The notes under the pieces were generated by a model. It worked only from the letters and a program-made list of their open reading frames with translations. It searched no databases and had not been told where the DNA came from. A stretch of DNA of 63,621 nt. Source: Rhodobacterales bacterium. GTDB lineage: Bacteria; Pseudomonadota; Alphaproteobacteria; Rhodobacterales; Rhodobacteraceae. This document shows positions 9,154 to 17,532 of the stretch, piece after piece; the stretch's first letter is position 1, and each line of letters opens with the position of its first letter. The translations under genes were made by a program, and so were the position numbers. The DNA lies in contig JAFLCY010000007.1 in NCBI GenBank assembly GCA_017303485.1, forward strand, positions 1 to 63,621, given 5' to 3'.

Positions 9154-9573
9154 TCAGCCCGAGGCTGTGACCATGCCCGGCCCAAGCCCGGGATACTGCG
9201 GCAGACCATCGCTGATCTGATAGAACTCCGGCCGACCCTCGGTACAGACGTGATAGCCGGGATGCAGGCGGTCCGGATGGTCGAAAGTGCCGGCCAGGAT
9301 CGCGTAGCGCGGCTCGGCGTTTGGCTTCCAGAACAGGATCGTGCCGCAGGAGGCACAGAAGCCCCGTCTGGCAAGATCGGACGCCGCATACCAGGTGATG
9401 TTCTCGGATCCGCTCAGGGTCAATGCATCCGAACCGATGCTGGTTGCCGCGAAATAGAGCCCCGACTGTCTGCGGCACTGCGAACAGTGGCAGAAAACGA
9501 CGTCGCGCAGTGGCCCCCTGGTCGAAAACCGCACCTTGCCGCAAAGGCAGCCGCCTGTCTGAACCTCGCCCAC
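9154..9573 (-). CDS. GFA/CENP-V domain zinc protein
   Basis: This 139-residue protein belongs to the GFA (glutathione-dependent formaldehyde-activating enzyme) fold family. Zinc ligands are visible: [21 protein letters not shown] and [15 protein letters not shown] at 9573 is the likely start because GAGGAGG lies 5 bases upstream; a GTG at 9600 is the alternative. The name does not imply formaldehyde activity, which is doubtful for most members. It is transcribed toward miaB, with 67 bases between them. Confidence 0.85.
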   Translation of the reverse strand: MGEVQTGGCLCGKVRFSTRGPLRDVVFCHCSQCRRQSGLYFAATSIGSDALTLSGSENITWYAASDLARRGFCASCGTILFWKPNAEPRYAILAGTFDHPDRLHPGYHVCTEGRPEFYQISDGLPQYPGLGPGMVTASG

Positions 9574-9722
9574 CGCAACCTCCTCATTCCGCTTTCTCAC
9601 AGTGTCCCGACTCCCGTCGTCGTGGAACTGGCTACGCCCGACCGATCATCGGGTCTTCGCGACACCTTGCATCAGCCCAGCAGATCGCCGACCCTGCCGT
9701 GCGATCCCGACCGGACCCTTTG

Positions 9723-10592
9723 ATGCGCCATCCCAGCCTTTCCGACCTTTTCGACCGCAAGCGCGCCGACCTTGGCAAGGGTCCCCTGTCCCTCGTCCTC
9801 GCCGAGGATGAGGTCGAACTGGACTCGACGCTGCAGCACCAGATCGACTGCGGCTTCCGCGACGTGGTTCTGCTTGCGCCCACAGGTGTGACCATCGCAC
9901 CCGTGCTGGAAGACCGCATCCATGTCGTCACCCATGACGTCTTTGCCGAAGGCGCTCTGGTCTCGGCGGTGAACGAGGCCGTCGCGCGCGTTCCCGGCAC
10001 CTGGCTGCACTACTGCTACAACGCCGAGTATCTGTTCTTTCCTTTCTGCGAGACCCGCCGCATCCGTGAGATGCTGGCCTTCCACGCCGAGGAACGGCGC
10101 GAGGCGATGCTGACCTATGTGGTCGACCTTTACGCCGGCGACCTGGCCGCCAGTCCGGACGGTGTGGCGCGCAACGATGCCTGGCTTGACCGCACCGGAT
10201 ACTACGCGCTGGCTCGAAAGGATCCCGACAACGACTGGCAGCCCAAGGACCGGCAACTGGACTTCTTCGGCGGACTGCGCTGGCGGTTTGAGGAGCATAT
10301 CCCCTATGCCCGTCGCAAGATCGACCGCGTGTCGCTGTTCAGGGCGAAGCCGGGCTTGCGCCTTCTGCCCGATTACACGCTCTCGGACGAAGAGATGAAC
10401 ACCCATTCCTGCCGGTGGCACCACAACCTGACCGCCGCGATCTGTTCCTTTCGCACCGCCAAGGCGCTGCGCACCAATCCCGGCTCGCGTCACGCCATCC
10501 CGACGTTCCACTGGCCGAATTCGGTCAGGTTCGACTGGCGCAGCCAGCAGTTGATGGACCTTGGCCTGATGGAGCCCGGACAGTGGTTTTAG
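9723..10592 (+). CDS. Conserved hypothetical, glycosyltransferase-2-like
   Basis: This 289-residue soluble protein starts MRHPSLSDLFDRKRADLGKG. It resembles the family annotated in Rhodobacteraceae as glycosyltransferase family 2-like: an N-terminal segment with an alternating strand/helix pattern (LVLAEDEVELDSTLQHQI, VVLLAPTG) and a later DFFGGLRWRFEEHIP region. I cannot place catalytic residues with confidence. The start is upstream of all conserved-looking sequence and the codon use is typical of the genome. It is convergent with irr. The specific substrate is unknown. Confidence 0.65.
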   Translation: MRHPSLSDLFDRKRADLGKGPLSLVLAEDEVELDSTLQHQIDCGFRDVVLLAPTGVTIAPVLEDRIHVVTHDVFAEGALVSAVNEAVARVPGTWLHYCYNAEYLFFPFCETRRIREMLAFHAEERREAMLTYVVDLYAGDLAASPDGVARNDAWLDRTGYYALARKDPDNDWQPKDRQLDFFGGLRWRFEEHIPYARRKIDRVSLFRAKPGLRLLPDYTLSDEEMNTHSCRWHHNLTAAICSFRTAKALRTNPGSRHAIPTFHWPNSVRFDWRSQQLMDLGLMEPGQWF

Positions 10593-10623
10593 GGCTGGGG
10601 CCGGACGCTCGACCCGCGATGCA

Positions 10624-11034
10624 TCACGCCTTGCGCAGGCGGATCACGACATCGACACGGCTGACCGTCATGCCTTCGGGCACCTGGGGCAGATGCGCGA
10701 TCTCCAGCTCTTCCGCCGGGGCGTCGGTCAGGGTGTGGCTGTCTTCCCAGTAGAAATGCGGATGATCATCGGTGCGGGTGTCGAAGTAACTTTTTGACCC
10801 GTCCACCACCACTTCGTTCATCAACCCGGCACCGCAAAAGGCGCGGAGCGTGTTGTAGACCGTCGCAAGGCTGACCCGCTCGCCGGCATCGGAGGACAGT
10901 GCAAACAGGCTTTCCGCCGTAACGTGCCGGTTCATGCCATCGCCAACCAGCAACTCCGCCAGCGCAAGGCGCTGCCGCGTCGGGCGCAAGCCCCCCGCCT
11001 TCAACCACTCCGCGCTGCGTTCCGTGCCGGTCAA
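10624..11034 (-). CDS. irr: Iron response regulator Irr (Fur family)
   Basis: This is a Fur-family regulator of the alphaproteobacterial Irr type, which represses or activates iron and heme genes in response to heme. The winged helix is GLRPTRQRLALAELLVGDG through SLATVYNTLRAFCGAGL. DTRTDDHPHFYWEDSHTL is the HxH region of the metal/heme site. A TTG at 11034 gives 136 residues, the usual Irr length. The in-frame ATG at 11145 would add 37 residues of codon use unlike the rest and overlap the upstream MFS gene. The start therefore remains uncertain. Confidence 0.85.
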   Translation of the reverse strand: MTGTERSAEWLKAGGLRPTRQRLALAELLVGDGMNRHVTAESLFALSSDAGERVSLATVYNTLRAFCGAGLMNEVVVDGSKSYFDTRTDDHPHFYWEDSHTLTDAPAEELEIAHLPQVPEGMTVSRVDVVIRLRKA

Positions 11035-11107
11035 ATGCCCGTTCCTGACGTTGCTGCCTCCGATATAGGGCTGCAAACCCGACAGTTTCAATCCGGAAAT
11101 GACCGAA

Positions 11108-12358
11108 TCAGCGGGAAATGGCGGCAAATCCGCGCCGGATTGCACCCCAGACCAACACGGCGACCACGCATGAGCCGATCCCAGCCGCCCAGAATGGCAG
11201 GACCAGCGCCGCGCCGCGAGCCATGAACGTCTCGCCCAGCGACACCACCAAACCCGACAGGACCAGCCCCAGCGGCATCATCCCCCAGGCCAGCAGGCGG
11301 TAGATCGAATTCACCCGGCCCAAGAGCGCATCGGGTATCAGCCGTTGCCGCGTGCTGACCGAGACCACGTTCCAGACAAAGCTGCAGAACTCCATCGCGG
11401 CGAAGGCAAGTCCCAGTGTCCAGGCGCCCGGTGCCAGTCCCATCGCCAGAAAGCTTGGCCCGGACACCGCCAGCATCACCTGCATGGTGCGGACCGGGCC
11501 GAGGCGCGCCGCGATCCGGTCGCCCACAAGGCTTCCTGCTATGCCGCCGACGGCCCCTCCTGCCAGCGTCAGGCCATAGACCTGGGCCGAAAGACCCAGA
11601 TTCTCCTGCGCATGAAGAACCAGCGCCACAGCGGTCATGGTGCCGAAAAGGTTCCAGAACCCCGTCGTCCACGCGAGCGTCTTCAGAAGCGGCACACCAC
11701 GCAGGAATGCGATCCCTTCCTTCAGCTCGGCCTTCCAGCCGCGCCGGTCGGTGCGAACAGCCCGGAATTGGCCGGCAAGCCCCGCGACCATCAGCATCGC
11801 AAGCCCGTAGGCCAGCGCGTTCAGCCCGAAAGCCAGGGGCAGCCAGAGCCCGATCAGGAAGGCCCCCAGCGCAGGGCCGATCAGCGCGTTGGTCAAAAGC
11901 TCCGCGCTCCAGAGCTGGCCATTCGCCCGCTCCAGCCGGTCCTTCGGCACCAGCGCGGGAAGCATCGTTTGCGCGGCATTGTCGCGAAAGACTTCGGCAC
12001 CGCCAACGACGAAGGCGGCAAGCAGAAGTGCTGCGTATAGCCCCGGGGCCGAGACGCCCTTCGCCGGGGCCGCCTCAAGAGGCAGCGCGCCCCAAAGCGC
12101 CAACGCGGCGCCCAGGAAGGCGACCGCCCGTACCGCATCCATCGCGACGATCAGCCGCCGCCGGTCGACCCGGTCCGTCACCAGTCCGGCAGGCAACGCC
12201 AAGAGAAACCAGGGCAGCCGCAAAGCGACCGGCACCAGCGCCACCAGCAGCGCGTCGCGGGTCAGAAGCGAGGCAATCCAGGCCCAGGCCACCACCGCGA
12301 TCCCGTCGGCGAGGTTCGTCATCCCGCTTGCGCTGATGAACCGTTGCAACGCCGTCAT
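11108..12358 (-). CDS. MFS transporter
   Basis: This 416-residue integral membrane protein has about 12 hydrophobic segments. The cytoplasmic loop after helix 2 carries [17 protein letters not shown], the MFS motif-A region, and the second half repeats it as [16 protein letters not shown]. It resembles the MFS_3 / enterobactin-exporter-like group. The ATG at 12358 has AGGAGA 7 bases upstream. It is divergent from fabA and lies just upstream of irr on the same strand (74-base gap), so an iron-linked role such as siderophore export is possible but only inferred. Confidence 0.85.
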   Translation of the reverse strand: MTALQRFISASGMTNLADGIAVVAWAWIASLLTRDALLVALVPVALRLPWFLLALPAGLVTDRVDRRRLIVAMDAVRAVAFLGAALALWGALPLEAAPAKGVSAPGLYAALLLAAFVVGGAEVFRDNAAQTMLPALVPKDRLERANGQLWSAELLTNALIGPALGAFLIGLWLPLAFGLNALAYGLAMLMVAGLAGQFRAVRTDRRGWKAELKEGIAFLRGVPLLKTLAWTTGFWNLFGTMTAVALVLHAQENLGLSAQVYGLTLAGGAVGGIAGSLVGDRIAARLGPVRTMQVMLAVSGPSFLAMGLAPGAWTLGLAFAAMEFCSFVWNVVSVSTRQRLIPDALLGRVNSIYRLLAWGMMPLGLVLSGLVVSLGETFMARGAALVLPFWAAGIGSCVVAVLVWGAIRRGFAAISR

Positions 12359-12449
12359 GCCTGTCTCCTGCCCGGCCCGGCGCCAGACTTGCCAGTCTTC
12401 GCCCCCGAATGCTAGGGAGGGCGAAGGGGTAAATGGGGGACCACAAGGG

Positions 12450-12959
12450 ATGGCGTCGTATCCGACTTTCTTCGACAAGGAAGCACTGCTGGCCTGCTCG
12501 CGGGGCGAGCTTTTCGGGCCAGGCAACGCCCAGCTTCCCGCGCCGCCCATGCTGATGATGGACCGGATCACCGACATCTCGGAAGACCGGGGCGAACACG
12601 GCAAGGGCCATGTGGTCGCCGAGTTCGACATCACCCCGGACCTCTGGTTCTTCGAATGCCACTTCCCTGGCAACCCGATCATGCCCGGCTGCCTTGGTCT
12701 TGACGGTCTGTGGCAGCTGACCGGCTTCAACCTCGGCTGGCGCGGCTGGCTGGGGCGCGGCTATGCGCTTGGCGTGGGCGAGGTCAAACTGACCGGCATG
12801 GTCCGCCCCGACCGCAAGAAGCTGACCTACTACGTCGACTTTACCAAGGCCCTGCAAACCCGCCGCCTGACGATGGGCGTTGCCGACGGGCGGGTCGAGG
12901 CGGACGGCGAGACGATCTACCTCGTCAAGGACATGAAGGTCGCGCTGAGCGAGGCGTAG
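12450..12959 (+). CDS. fabA: 3-hydroxydecanoyl-ACP dehydratase/isomerase FabA
   Basis: The 169-residue FabA dehydrates 3-hydroxydecanoyl-ACP and isomerises it to cis-3-decenoyl-ACP, the branch point for unsaturated fatty acids. The active site His is in [20 protein letters not shown] (~residue 70), and the Asp partner lies in the same stretch. The ATG at 12450 is preceded by ACAAGGG. It heads a fabA-fabB-fabI unit on the plus strand and is divergent from the MFS gene. Confidence 0.96.
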   Translation: MASYPTFFDKEALLACSRGELFGPGNAQLPAPPMLMMDRITDISEDRGEHGKGHVVAEFDITPDLWFFECHFPGNPIMPGCLGLDGLWQLTGFNLGWRGWLGRGYALGVGEVKLTGMVRPDRKKLTYYVDFTKALQTRRLTMGVADGRVEADGETIYLVKDMKVALSEA

Positions 12960-13030
12960 CCCCCCAACCTCCTTGCCCCCTCCCCCCCTCTGCCCTAAAC
13001 AGTCCGGAAGCACTTCCAGGGAGGGCATGA

Positions 13031-14260
13031 ATGCGCCGCGTCGTCATCACCGGGATCGGGATCGTCTCGTCCATCGGCAACAATGCCGCCGAGGTCGAGG
13101 CCAGTCTGCGGGCCGGGAAATCCGGCATCGTCTTCGCCTCCGACTATGCCGAGCATGGCTTCCGCTGCCGGGTCCACGGTCAGCCGAACATCACGCTGGA
13201 AGACCATATCGACAAGCGCGACCTCCGGTTCATGGGCGATGGCGCCGCCTATACCTTCATCGCGATGGACCAGGCGGTGAAGGACTCCGGCCTCTCGGAA
13301 GCCGACATCTCGAACGACCGCACCGGCATCATCGTCGGCTCGGGCGGCCCCTCGACCAAGGCGTTCTTCAAGGCCCACAACATCGTCCGCGAAACCGGCA
13401 GCCCGAAGCGTATCGGGCCGTTTGGCGTGACGAAGGGCATGTCCTCCACCGTCTCGGCCTGCCTGGCCACGCCCTTCAAGATCAAGGGTGTGAACTATTC
13501 GATCACCTCGGCCTGCTCGACCAGTGCGCATTGCATCGGCAACGGCACCGAACTGATCCAGATGGGCAAGCAGGACATCGTCTTCGCCGGTGGCGGCGAG
13601 GAACTGGACTGGACGCTCTCCTGCCTCTTTGACGCGATGGGCGCGATGAGCAGCAAATACAACGACGCCCCCGAAACCGCCTCGCGCACCTATGACGCCA
13701 ACCGCGACGGCTTCGTCATCGCCGGCGGCGGCGGCATCGTAGTGCTGGAGGAACTCAACCACGCCCTTGCCCGTGGCGCGAAGATCTATGGCGAAGTCAC
13801 CGGCTACGGCGCCACCTCCGACGGCTACGACATGGTCGCGCCTTCGGGAGAGGGCGGCGAACGGGCGATGCGGCTGGCGCTGGCCACCCTGCCGAAAGAC
13901 CGCCGGATCGACTACATCAACAGCCACGGCACCTCGACCCCGGTCGGCGACATCGGCGAGGTCAAGGCCATCCGCCGCGTCTTTGGCGAAGGCAAGACGC
14001 CGCCCATCGCCTCGACCAAATCGCTCACCGGCCATTGCCTGGGCGGCGCGGGCGTATGGGAGGCGATCTATTCGCTGATCATGATGAACAAGGGCTTCAT
14101 CGCCGCCTCGGCCAACGTGATCACTCCCGACCCGGAACTGTTGCCGGGCGAGATCGTTACCACGATGCGCGACGGCGTGACGATCGACTCAGTCCTGTCG
14201 AATTCCTTCGGCTTCGGCGGCACCAATGCCACCCTCGTCATGTCAAAGTACCAGTCCTAG
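13031..14260 (+). CDS. fabB: Beta-ketoacyl-ACP synthase I
   Basis: This 409-residue KAS I elongates cis-unsaturated acyl-ACPs made by FabA. The nucleophile Cys is in [12 protein letters not shown] (~residue 163). The two His ligands are in [11 protein letters not shown] (~298) and [11 protein letters not shown] (~333), giving the Cys-His-His triad. [14 protein letters not shown] is the C-terminal signature. It starts 71 bases after fabA and is followed after 9 bases by fabI. Confidence 0.97.
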   Translation: MRRVVITGIGIVSSIGNNAAEVEASLRAGKSGIVFASDYAEHGFRCRVHGQPNITLEDHIDKRDLRFMGDGAAYTFIAMDQAVKDSGLSEADISNDRTGIIVGSGGPSTKAFFKAHNIVRETGSPKRIGPFGVTKGMSSTVSACLATPFKIKGVNYSITSACSTSAHCIGNGTELIQMGKQDIVFAGGGEELDWTLSCLFDAMGAMSSKYNDAPETASRTYDANRDGFVIAGGGGIVVLEELNHALARGAKIYGEVTGYGATSDGYDMVAPSGEGGERAMRLALATLPKDRRIDYINSHGTSTPVGDIGEVKAIRRVFGEGKTPPIASTKSLTGHCLGGAGVWEAIYSLIMMNKGFIAASANVITPDPELLPGEIVTTMRDGVTIDSVLSNSFGFGGTNATLVMSKYQS

Positions 14261-14269
14261 GGGTCCATC

Positions 14270-15058
14270 ATGGCCAATCTGATGCAGGGCAAGCGCGGGC
14301 TTGTCATGGGCGTGGCAAACGACCGCTCGATCGCCTGGGGCATCGCCTCGGCGCTGGCGGCGGAAGGCGCAGACCTTGCATTCAGCTACCAGGGCGAAGC
14401 CTTCGGCAAGCGCGTGCAGCCGCTGGCCGCCTCGGTCGGGTCGGACTTCCTGATCGACGTCGATGTGACGAACGAGGACAGCCTGGACGCCTGCTTCGGC
14501 GAGATCGGCCGTCGCTGGGGCGCGCTGGACTTCGTGATCCACGCCATCGCCTTTTCCGACAAGAACGAGCTGACGGGCCGCTTCGTCAACACCACGCGCG
14601 GCAACTTCCTGAATTCGCTGAATATCTCCTGCTTCAGCTTCATGGATGTGGCGCGGCGGGCCGAACCGCTGATGCCGAACGGCGGCAGCCTGATCACCCT
14701 GACATTCCAGGGCTCGAACCGCGTCTCGCCCAATTACAACGTGATGGGCGTCGCCAAGGCGGCGCTGGAATCCGCTACCCGCTACCTTGCCAATGACCTC
14801 GGGCCGCAGAAGATCCGCGTCAACGCGATCAGCCCCGGCCCGATGAAAACCCTCGCCGGGTCCGCCATCGGCGGCGCGCGGGCCACCTTTCGTCATACCG
14901 AAGAGAACGCCCCCCTCCGCGCCAATGCGACGCTGGAGGCGATCGGCGGGACGGCGGTCTGGCTCTGCTCGGACTACGGCGCCTGCACCACGGGCGAGAT
15001 CATCCATGTCGATGGAGGCTATCACTCGCTGGGGTTCCCGCAGGCCGAGAATCTCTGA
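14270..15058 (+). CDS. fabI: Enoyl-ACP reductase (NADH) FabI
   Basis: This 262-residue SDR completes each elongation cycle by reducing trans-2-enoyl-ACP. The FabI form of the nucleotide motif is GVANDRSIAWGIA (residues ~15-27). The Tyr-x6-Lys active site is YNVMGVAKAAL (~residue 155). The SPGPMKTLAGSAI loop binds substrate and triclosan-type inhibitors. The C-terminus HVDGGYHSLGF is typical. It lies directly behind fabB. Confidence 0.96.
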   Translation: MANLMQGKRGLVMGVANDRSIAWGIASALAAEGADLAFSYQGEAFGKRVQPLAASVGSDFLIDVDVTNEDSLDACFGEIGRRWGALDFVIHAIAFSDKNELTGRFVNTTRGNFLNSLNISCFSFMDVARRAEPLMPNGGSLITLTFQGSNRVSPNYNVMGVAKAALESATRYLANDLGPQKIRVNAISPGPMKTLAGSAIGGARATFRHTEENAPLRANATLEAIGGTAVWLCSDYGACTTGEIIHVDGGYHSLGFPQAENL

Positions 15059-15077
15059 CCGGACGATGGCCAGGCGC

Positions 15078-15111
15078 AAGAATTTTCAGTAAGATTCTTG
15101 GCAAAATTCTT
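15078..15111. promoter_or_regulatory. Inverted-repeat operator-like element upstream of the VOC gene
   Basis: AAGAATTTT (15078-15086) and AAAATTCTT (15103-15111) form a perfect 9-bp inverted repeat. A third related copy, AAGATTCTT (15091-15099), lies between them. The AT-rich cluster ends about 35 bases before the VOC gene start and looks like a binding site for a dimeric regulator. No regulator for it is evident nearby. Confidence 0.5.
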
Positions 15112-15147
15112 CCTCAGGGATTTTGTCACCCGTGAAGGAGCCGACCC

Positions 15148-15552
15148 GTGCCGCAGATGATCTTCGTCAATCTTCCCGTTGCCGACATCGCCCGGTCGCG
15201 GACGTTCTATCAGGCGCTCGGCTTTACCATCAACGAACAGTTCTCGGATGAGACCACGGCCTGCGTGGTGATCTCGGACACGATCTTCGTGATGATCCTG
15301 AACCATGAACGTTTTCAGGGCTTTGCCACCCTGCCCCGCGCCGATACTGCGAAATCTACAGCAGCGCTCATCGCTCTCAGCCGCGACGACCGGGTTGCCG
15401 TGGATGCGATCATGGCAGCTGCGCTGGCGAACGGCGGCTCGGAACCCAAAGCCGCCGTCGATCACGGCTTCATGTACCAGCGGACCTTCATGGACCCGGA
15501 CGGCAACGTGTTCGAACCATTCTGGATGGACCCCGGCGCCGTCAACGGCTGA
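15148..15552 (+). CDS. VOC-family protein
   Basis: This 134-residue vicinal-oxygen-chelate (glyoxalase/bleomycin-resistance fold) protein starts MPQMIFVNLPVADIARSRTF and ends with the paired-fold sequence MDPDGNVFEPFWMDP, where a metal-ligand Glu is expected. The YQALGFTINEQF segment is typical of lactoylglutathione-lyase-like members. The ligand is unknown. It is a monocistronic gene with its own AT-rich upstream element, convergent with the dioxygenase gene. Confidence 0.85.
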   Translation: MPQMIFVNLPVADIARSRTFYQALGFTINEQFSDETTACVVISDTIFVMILNHERFQGFATLPRADTAKSTAALIALSRDDRVAVDAIMAAALANGGSEPKAAVDHGFMYQRTFMDPDGNVFEPFWMDPGAVNG

Positions 15553-15566
15553 GATCGGCGATAGGC

Positions 15567-15580
15567 CGGGCTTAAGCCCG
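15567..15580. terminator. Short palindrome between convergent genes
   Basis: CGGGCTTAAGCCCG is a perfect 14-bp palindrome 15 bases after the VOC stop and 9 bases before the dioxygenase stop. It could form a weak 5-bp hairpin serving both transcripts. There is no T-tract, so it may be incidental. Confidence 0.35.
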
Positions 15581-15588
15581 ACTCCCTC

Positions 15589-16413
15589 TCACGCCGCCAA
15601 GCCGACCCGTCCGGTCGCCCGATAGCCGGCGGAGGGATCGCCCTCCAGCACCAGCGTCTGCGTGGCCAGTTCCATCTCTGAAGCATCGCGGAAGATCCCG
15701 TCCCGCGCCAGGCTGACCCCGTCCAGATTGCCGACGCTCGCCGCATACAGCGAGTTTGCGCCATAGACCGCCCGACACTCGGCCTCAGGCAGCGCGAACT
15801 GGCTGGTCAGAAGCGCGGCCTTGCCCGATACGGCCATCTCGGCACTGGAAAAGATCTCGAAATGGATATGCGGCCAGCGCCCGTCATAGCAAGCCGGGAA
15901 GACCGTGGTGAATCTGACCTTGCCCCCGGCATCGCTGATCCCAACCCCGCGCAGGTAGTTGCGGTCCTGCGCCGCATAGATCGAATAGACCCCTTCGGCG
16001 TCGCATTGCCAGACATAGACCGCCATCCCGCCCAAGGGGGCGCAAGCGCGGTTCACGTCGACGAGCGTGATCTCCAGCATCACCGGCACGCCCTCGGCCA
16101 CCGGGGTCAGCCCGCCGATCGAGCTGCGGATATCCTCGCGGATCACGCCCTCTTCGGTCAGGATGTTGACGGTCTGCCCCTCGCGCACGTTCGTCCCGTC
16201 GGCCGGAAACGGCCCCTCGGTCTCGTCCGGGTTGGCCACGCAGACCGATCCGTCCGCCGCCGTTCCGGTGACCGTCGCGGCCCCACCCCGCGCAGCCCAG
16301 AGCGACAGCGCCGCCCCACCCATCGCAAGCCCTGTCACCAGAAGCCTCCGCCGCGTCAGGTGCGGCAGGTCGGCAGCAAGGCCTTCGGGTCCGTGGTCGT
16401 CGTGCTGGGACAT
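15589..16413 (-). CDS. Tat-exported intradiol ring-cleavage dioxygenase
   Basis: The 274-residue protein begins with a Tat-type signal (HLTRRRLLVTGLAMGGAALS). The dioxygenase_C fold follows: DETEGPFPADG, a beta sandwich, VYVWQCDAEGVYS, then RWPHIHFEIF carrying the two His ligands; Tyr ligands are probable in the VYS and CYD regions. The fold oxidises catechol-type compounds with non-heme Fe(III). Exported members of this subgroup are poorly characterised. The ATG at 16413 has GGAG 8 bases upstream; ATG 16458 is possible. Substrate not known. Confidence 0.85.
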   Translation of the reverse strand: MSQHDDHGPEGLAADLPHLTRRRLLVTGLAMGGAALSLWAARGGAATVTGTAADGSVCVANPDETEGPFPADGTNVREGQTVNILTEEGVIREDIRSSIGGLTPVAEGVPVMLEITLVDVNRACAPLGGMAVYVWQCDAEGVYSIYAAQDRNYLRGVGISDAGGKVRFTTVFPACYDGRWPHIHFEIFSSAEMAVSGKAALLTSQFALPEAECRAVYGANSLYAASVGNLDGVSLARDGIFRDASEMELATQTLVLEGDPSAGYRATGRVGLAA

Positions 16414-16584
16414 CGGTCGGTCTCCATCCATTGCTGGGGGATGATACGCGCCAGTCATGACATTCCGTCGGTGGTCCCGCGACAGCGGCTGGCTACCCGG
16501 GAAGAGCCTGCCGCGGCCAATGTTTCCAATGGCCTGCCCCAGCGCAACAACCCTACTGCAAGGTTTCGTCGGCATGGAAAGGGC

Positions 16585-16658
16585 TGGAGCGGGTGACGGG
16601 AATCGAACCCGTGTCTCTAGCTTGGAAGGCTAGGGTCTTACCATTACACAACACCCGC
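16585..16658 (-). tRNA. tRNA-Gly (anticodon TCC)
   Basis: The minus strand folds as a full cloverleaf. The acceptor stem pairs GCGGGTG with CACCCGC. The D arm contains AATGGTAAGAC. The anticodon stem-loop is CTAGCCTTCCAAGCTAG with TCC in the loop. The T arm is ACGGGTTCGATTCCCGT and CCA is encoded. Length is 74 bases with CCA. It marks the left edge of the accessory catabolic block. Confidence 0.97.
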
Positions 16659-16694
16659 GTCGGTTTCCGTAGCTATGCCGGGACGGCGGGATCG

Positions 16695-17465
16695 TCAAGC
16701 CGGTTGGCGAAACCGGGCGACAAGGTCGTCCGACCCGCGTGCCAGCAGGCCCAGATCGGAACCGACCGCCACCATCGTGAATCCGGCGGCGAGATAGCGG
16801 TCCGCGTCGGCCGGATTGGGGGCGAGGATGCCCGCCGCCTTGCCTGCCGCCTTCGCCGCCGCAAGCACTGAAGCGATGGCCTCCTGCACATGTGGGGCAG
16901 AAGGGTTGCCCATGGCACCGAGGTTGGTGGAAAGATCTCCCGGCCCAACAAAAAGCACATCGACTCCGGGGACCGCGGCGATTGCGGCGGCGTTCGCAAC
17001 CCCGTTTGCACATTCGATCTGGGCGGCCAGCAACTGCTCCTTTCGGGCATTCGCGTGATAGCCCTTGATCCGCCCGAAGGCATTCGCCCGGTGGCCGACG
17101 GAAAAGCCGCGGATGCCGTCTGGTGCATAGGTCATCGCCGCGACCACCGCACGGGCCTGATCCGCCGAGCGGATATTCGGGATCATCAGGCTGCGCGCGC
17201 CGCCATCCATGAACTGCTTGATGAGGTTCGCGTCATCCGACGGCAGCCGCACCGCGGCCTCGCAGCGAAAGGCCGCCGCTGCCTGCAGCTGAGCCACGGT
17301 GGAGCGGAGATCGTTCGGGCTATGCTCGCCGTCGATCAGCAGCCAATCGACGCCCGATCCCGCGACGATCTCGGTCGTGAGTGCGCTTCCAAGCGAACAC
17401 CACAAACCGATGGCGGCCCTGCCAGCCGTCACCGCGGACTTCAGCACGTTTTCTCGTTCTTGCAT
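16695..17465 (-). CDS. HpcH/HpaI-family class II aldolase
   Basis: This 256-residue enzyme belongs to the metal-dependent pyruvate aldolases (4-hydroxy-2-oxoheptanedioate or 2-keto-3-deoxyglucarate aldolase type). WLLIDGEHSPND carries the base His and neighbouring acid; AAQIECANGVANA provides a metal-ligand Glu; FVGPGDLSTNLG is the family signature near the metal Asp. The ATG at 17465 follows AGAGGGG. It is divergent from a tartronate-semialdehyde-reductase-like gene across a shared operator-like site. The pair would suit cleavage of a keto-deoxy aldarate to pyruvate plus tartronate semialdehyde, then reduction; that pairing is inferred. Confidence 0.9.
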   Translation of the reverse strand: MQERENVLKSAVTAGRAAIGLWCSLGSALTTEIVAGSGVDWLLIDGEHSPNDLRSTVAQLQAAAAFRCEAAVRLPSDDANLIKQFMDGGARSLMIPNIRSADQARAVVAAMTYAPDGIRGFSVGHRANAFGRIKGYHANARKEQLLAAQIECANGVANAAAIAAVPGVDVLFVGPGDLSTNLGAMGNPSAPHVQEAIASVLAAAKAAGKAAGILAPNPADADRYLAAGFTMVAVGSDLGLLARGSDDLVARFRQPA

Positions 17466-17480
17466 GACGACCCCTCTTGG

Positions 17481-17498
17481 CTTATCAGTTGTCATACA
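17481..17498. promoter_or_regulatory. Operator-like site A in the aldolase/reductase divergent promoter
   Basis: CTTATCAGTTGTCATACA lies between two divergent starts (17465 and 17533). It matches site B at 27942-27959 in 16 of 18 positions. TTGTCATACAT within it is one base off the TNGTNNNACNA pattern known for FadR-type GntR regulators, and such a regulator is encoded at 25206-25958. Binding is inferred. Confidence 0.6.
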
Positions 17499-17532
17499 TC
17501 ATATGATTTGGCCAGGCAAGCGGAGGGACGAC

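Noticed and set aside
11035..11145. ATG start for Irr at 11145
   Set aside because: The added 37 residues use codons unlike the rest of the genome (TTG, TTT, GGA, AGG) and would overlap the MFS gene; normal Irr length is reached from the TTG at 11034. It remains possible.
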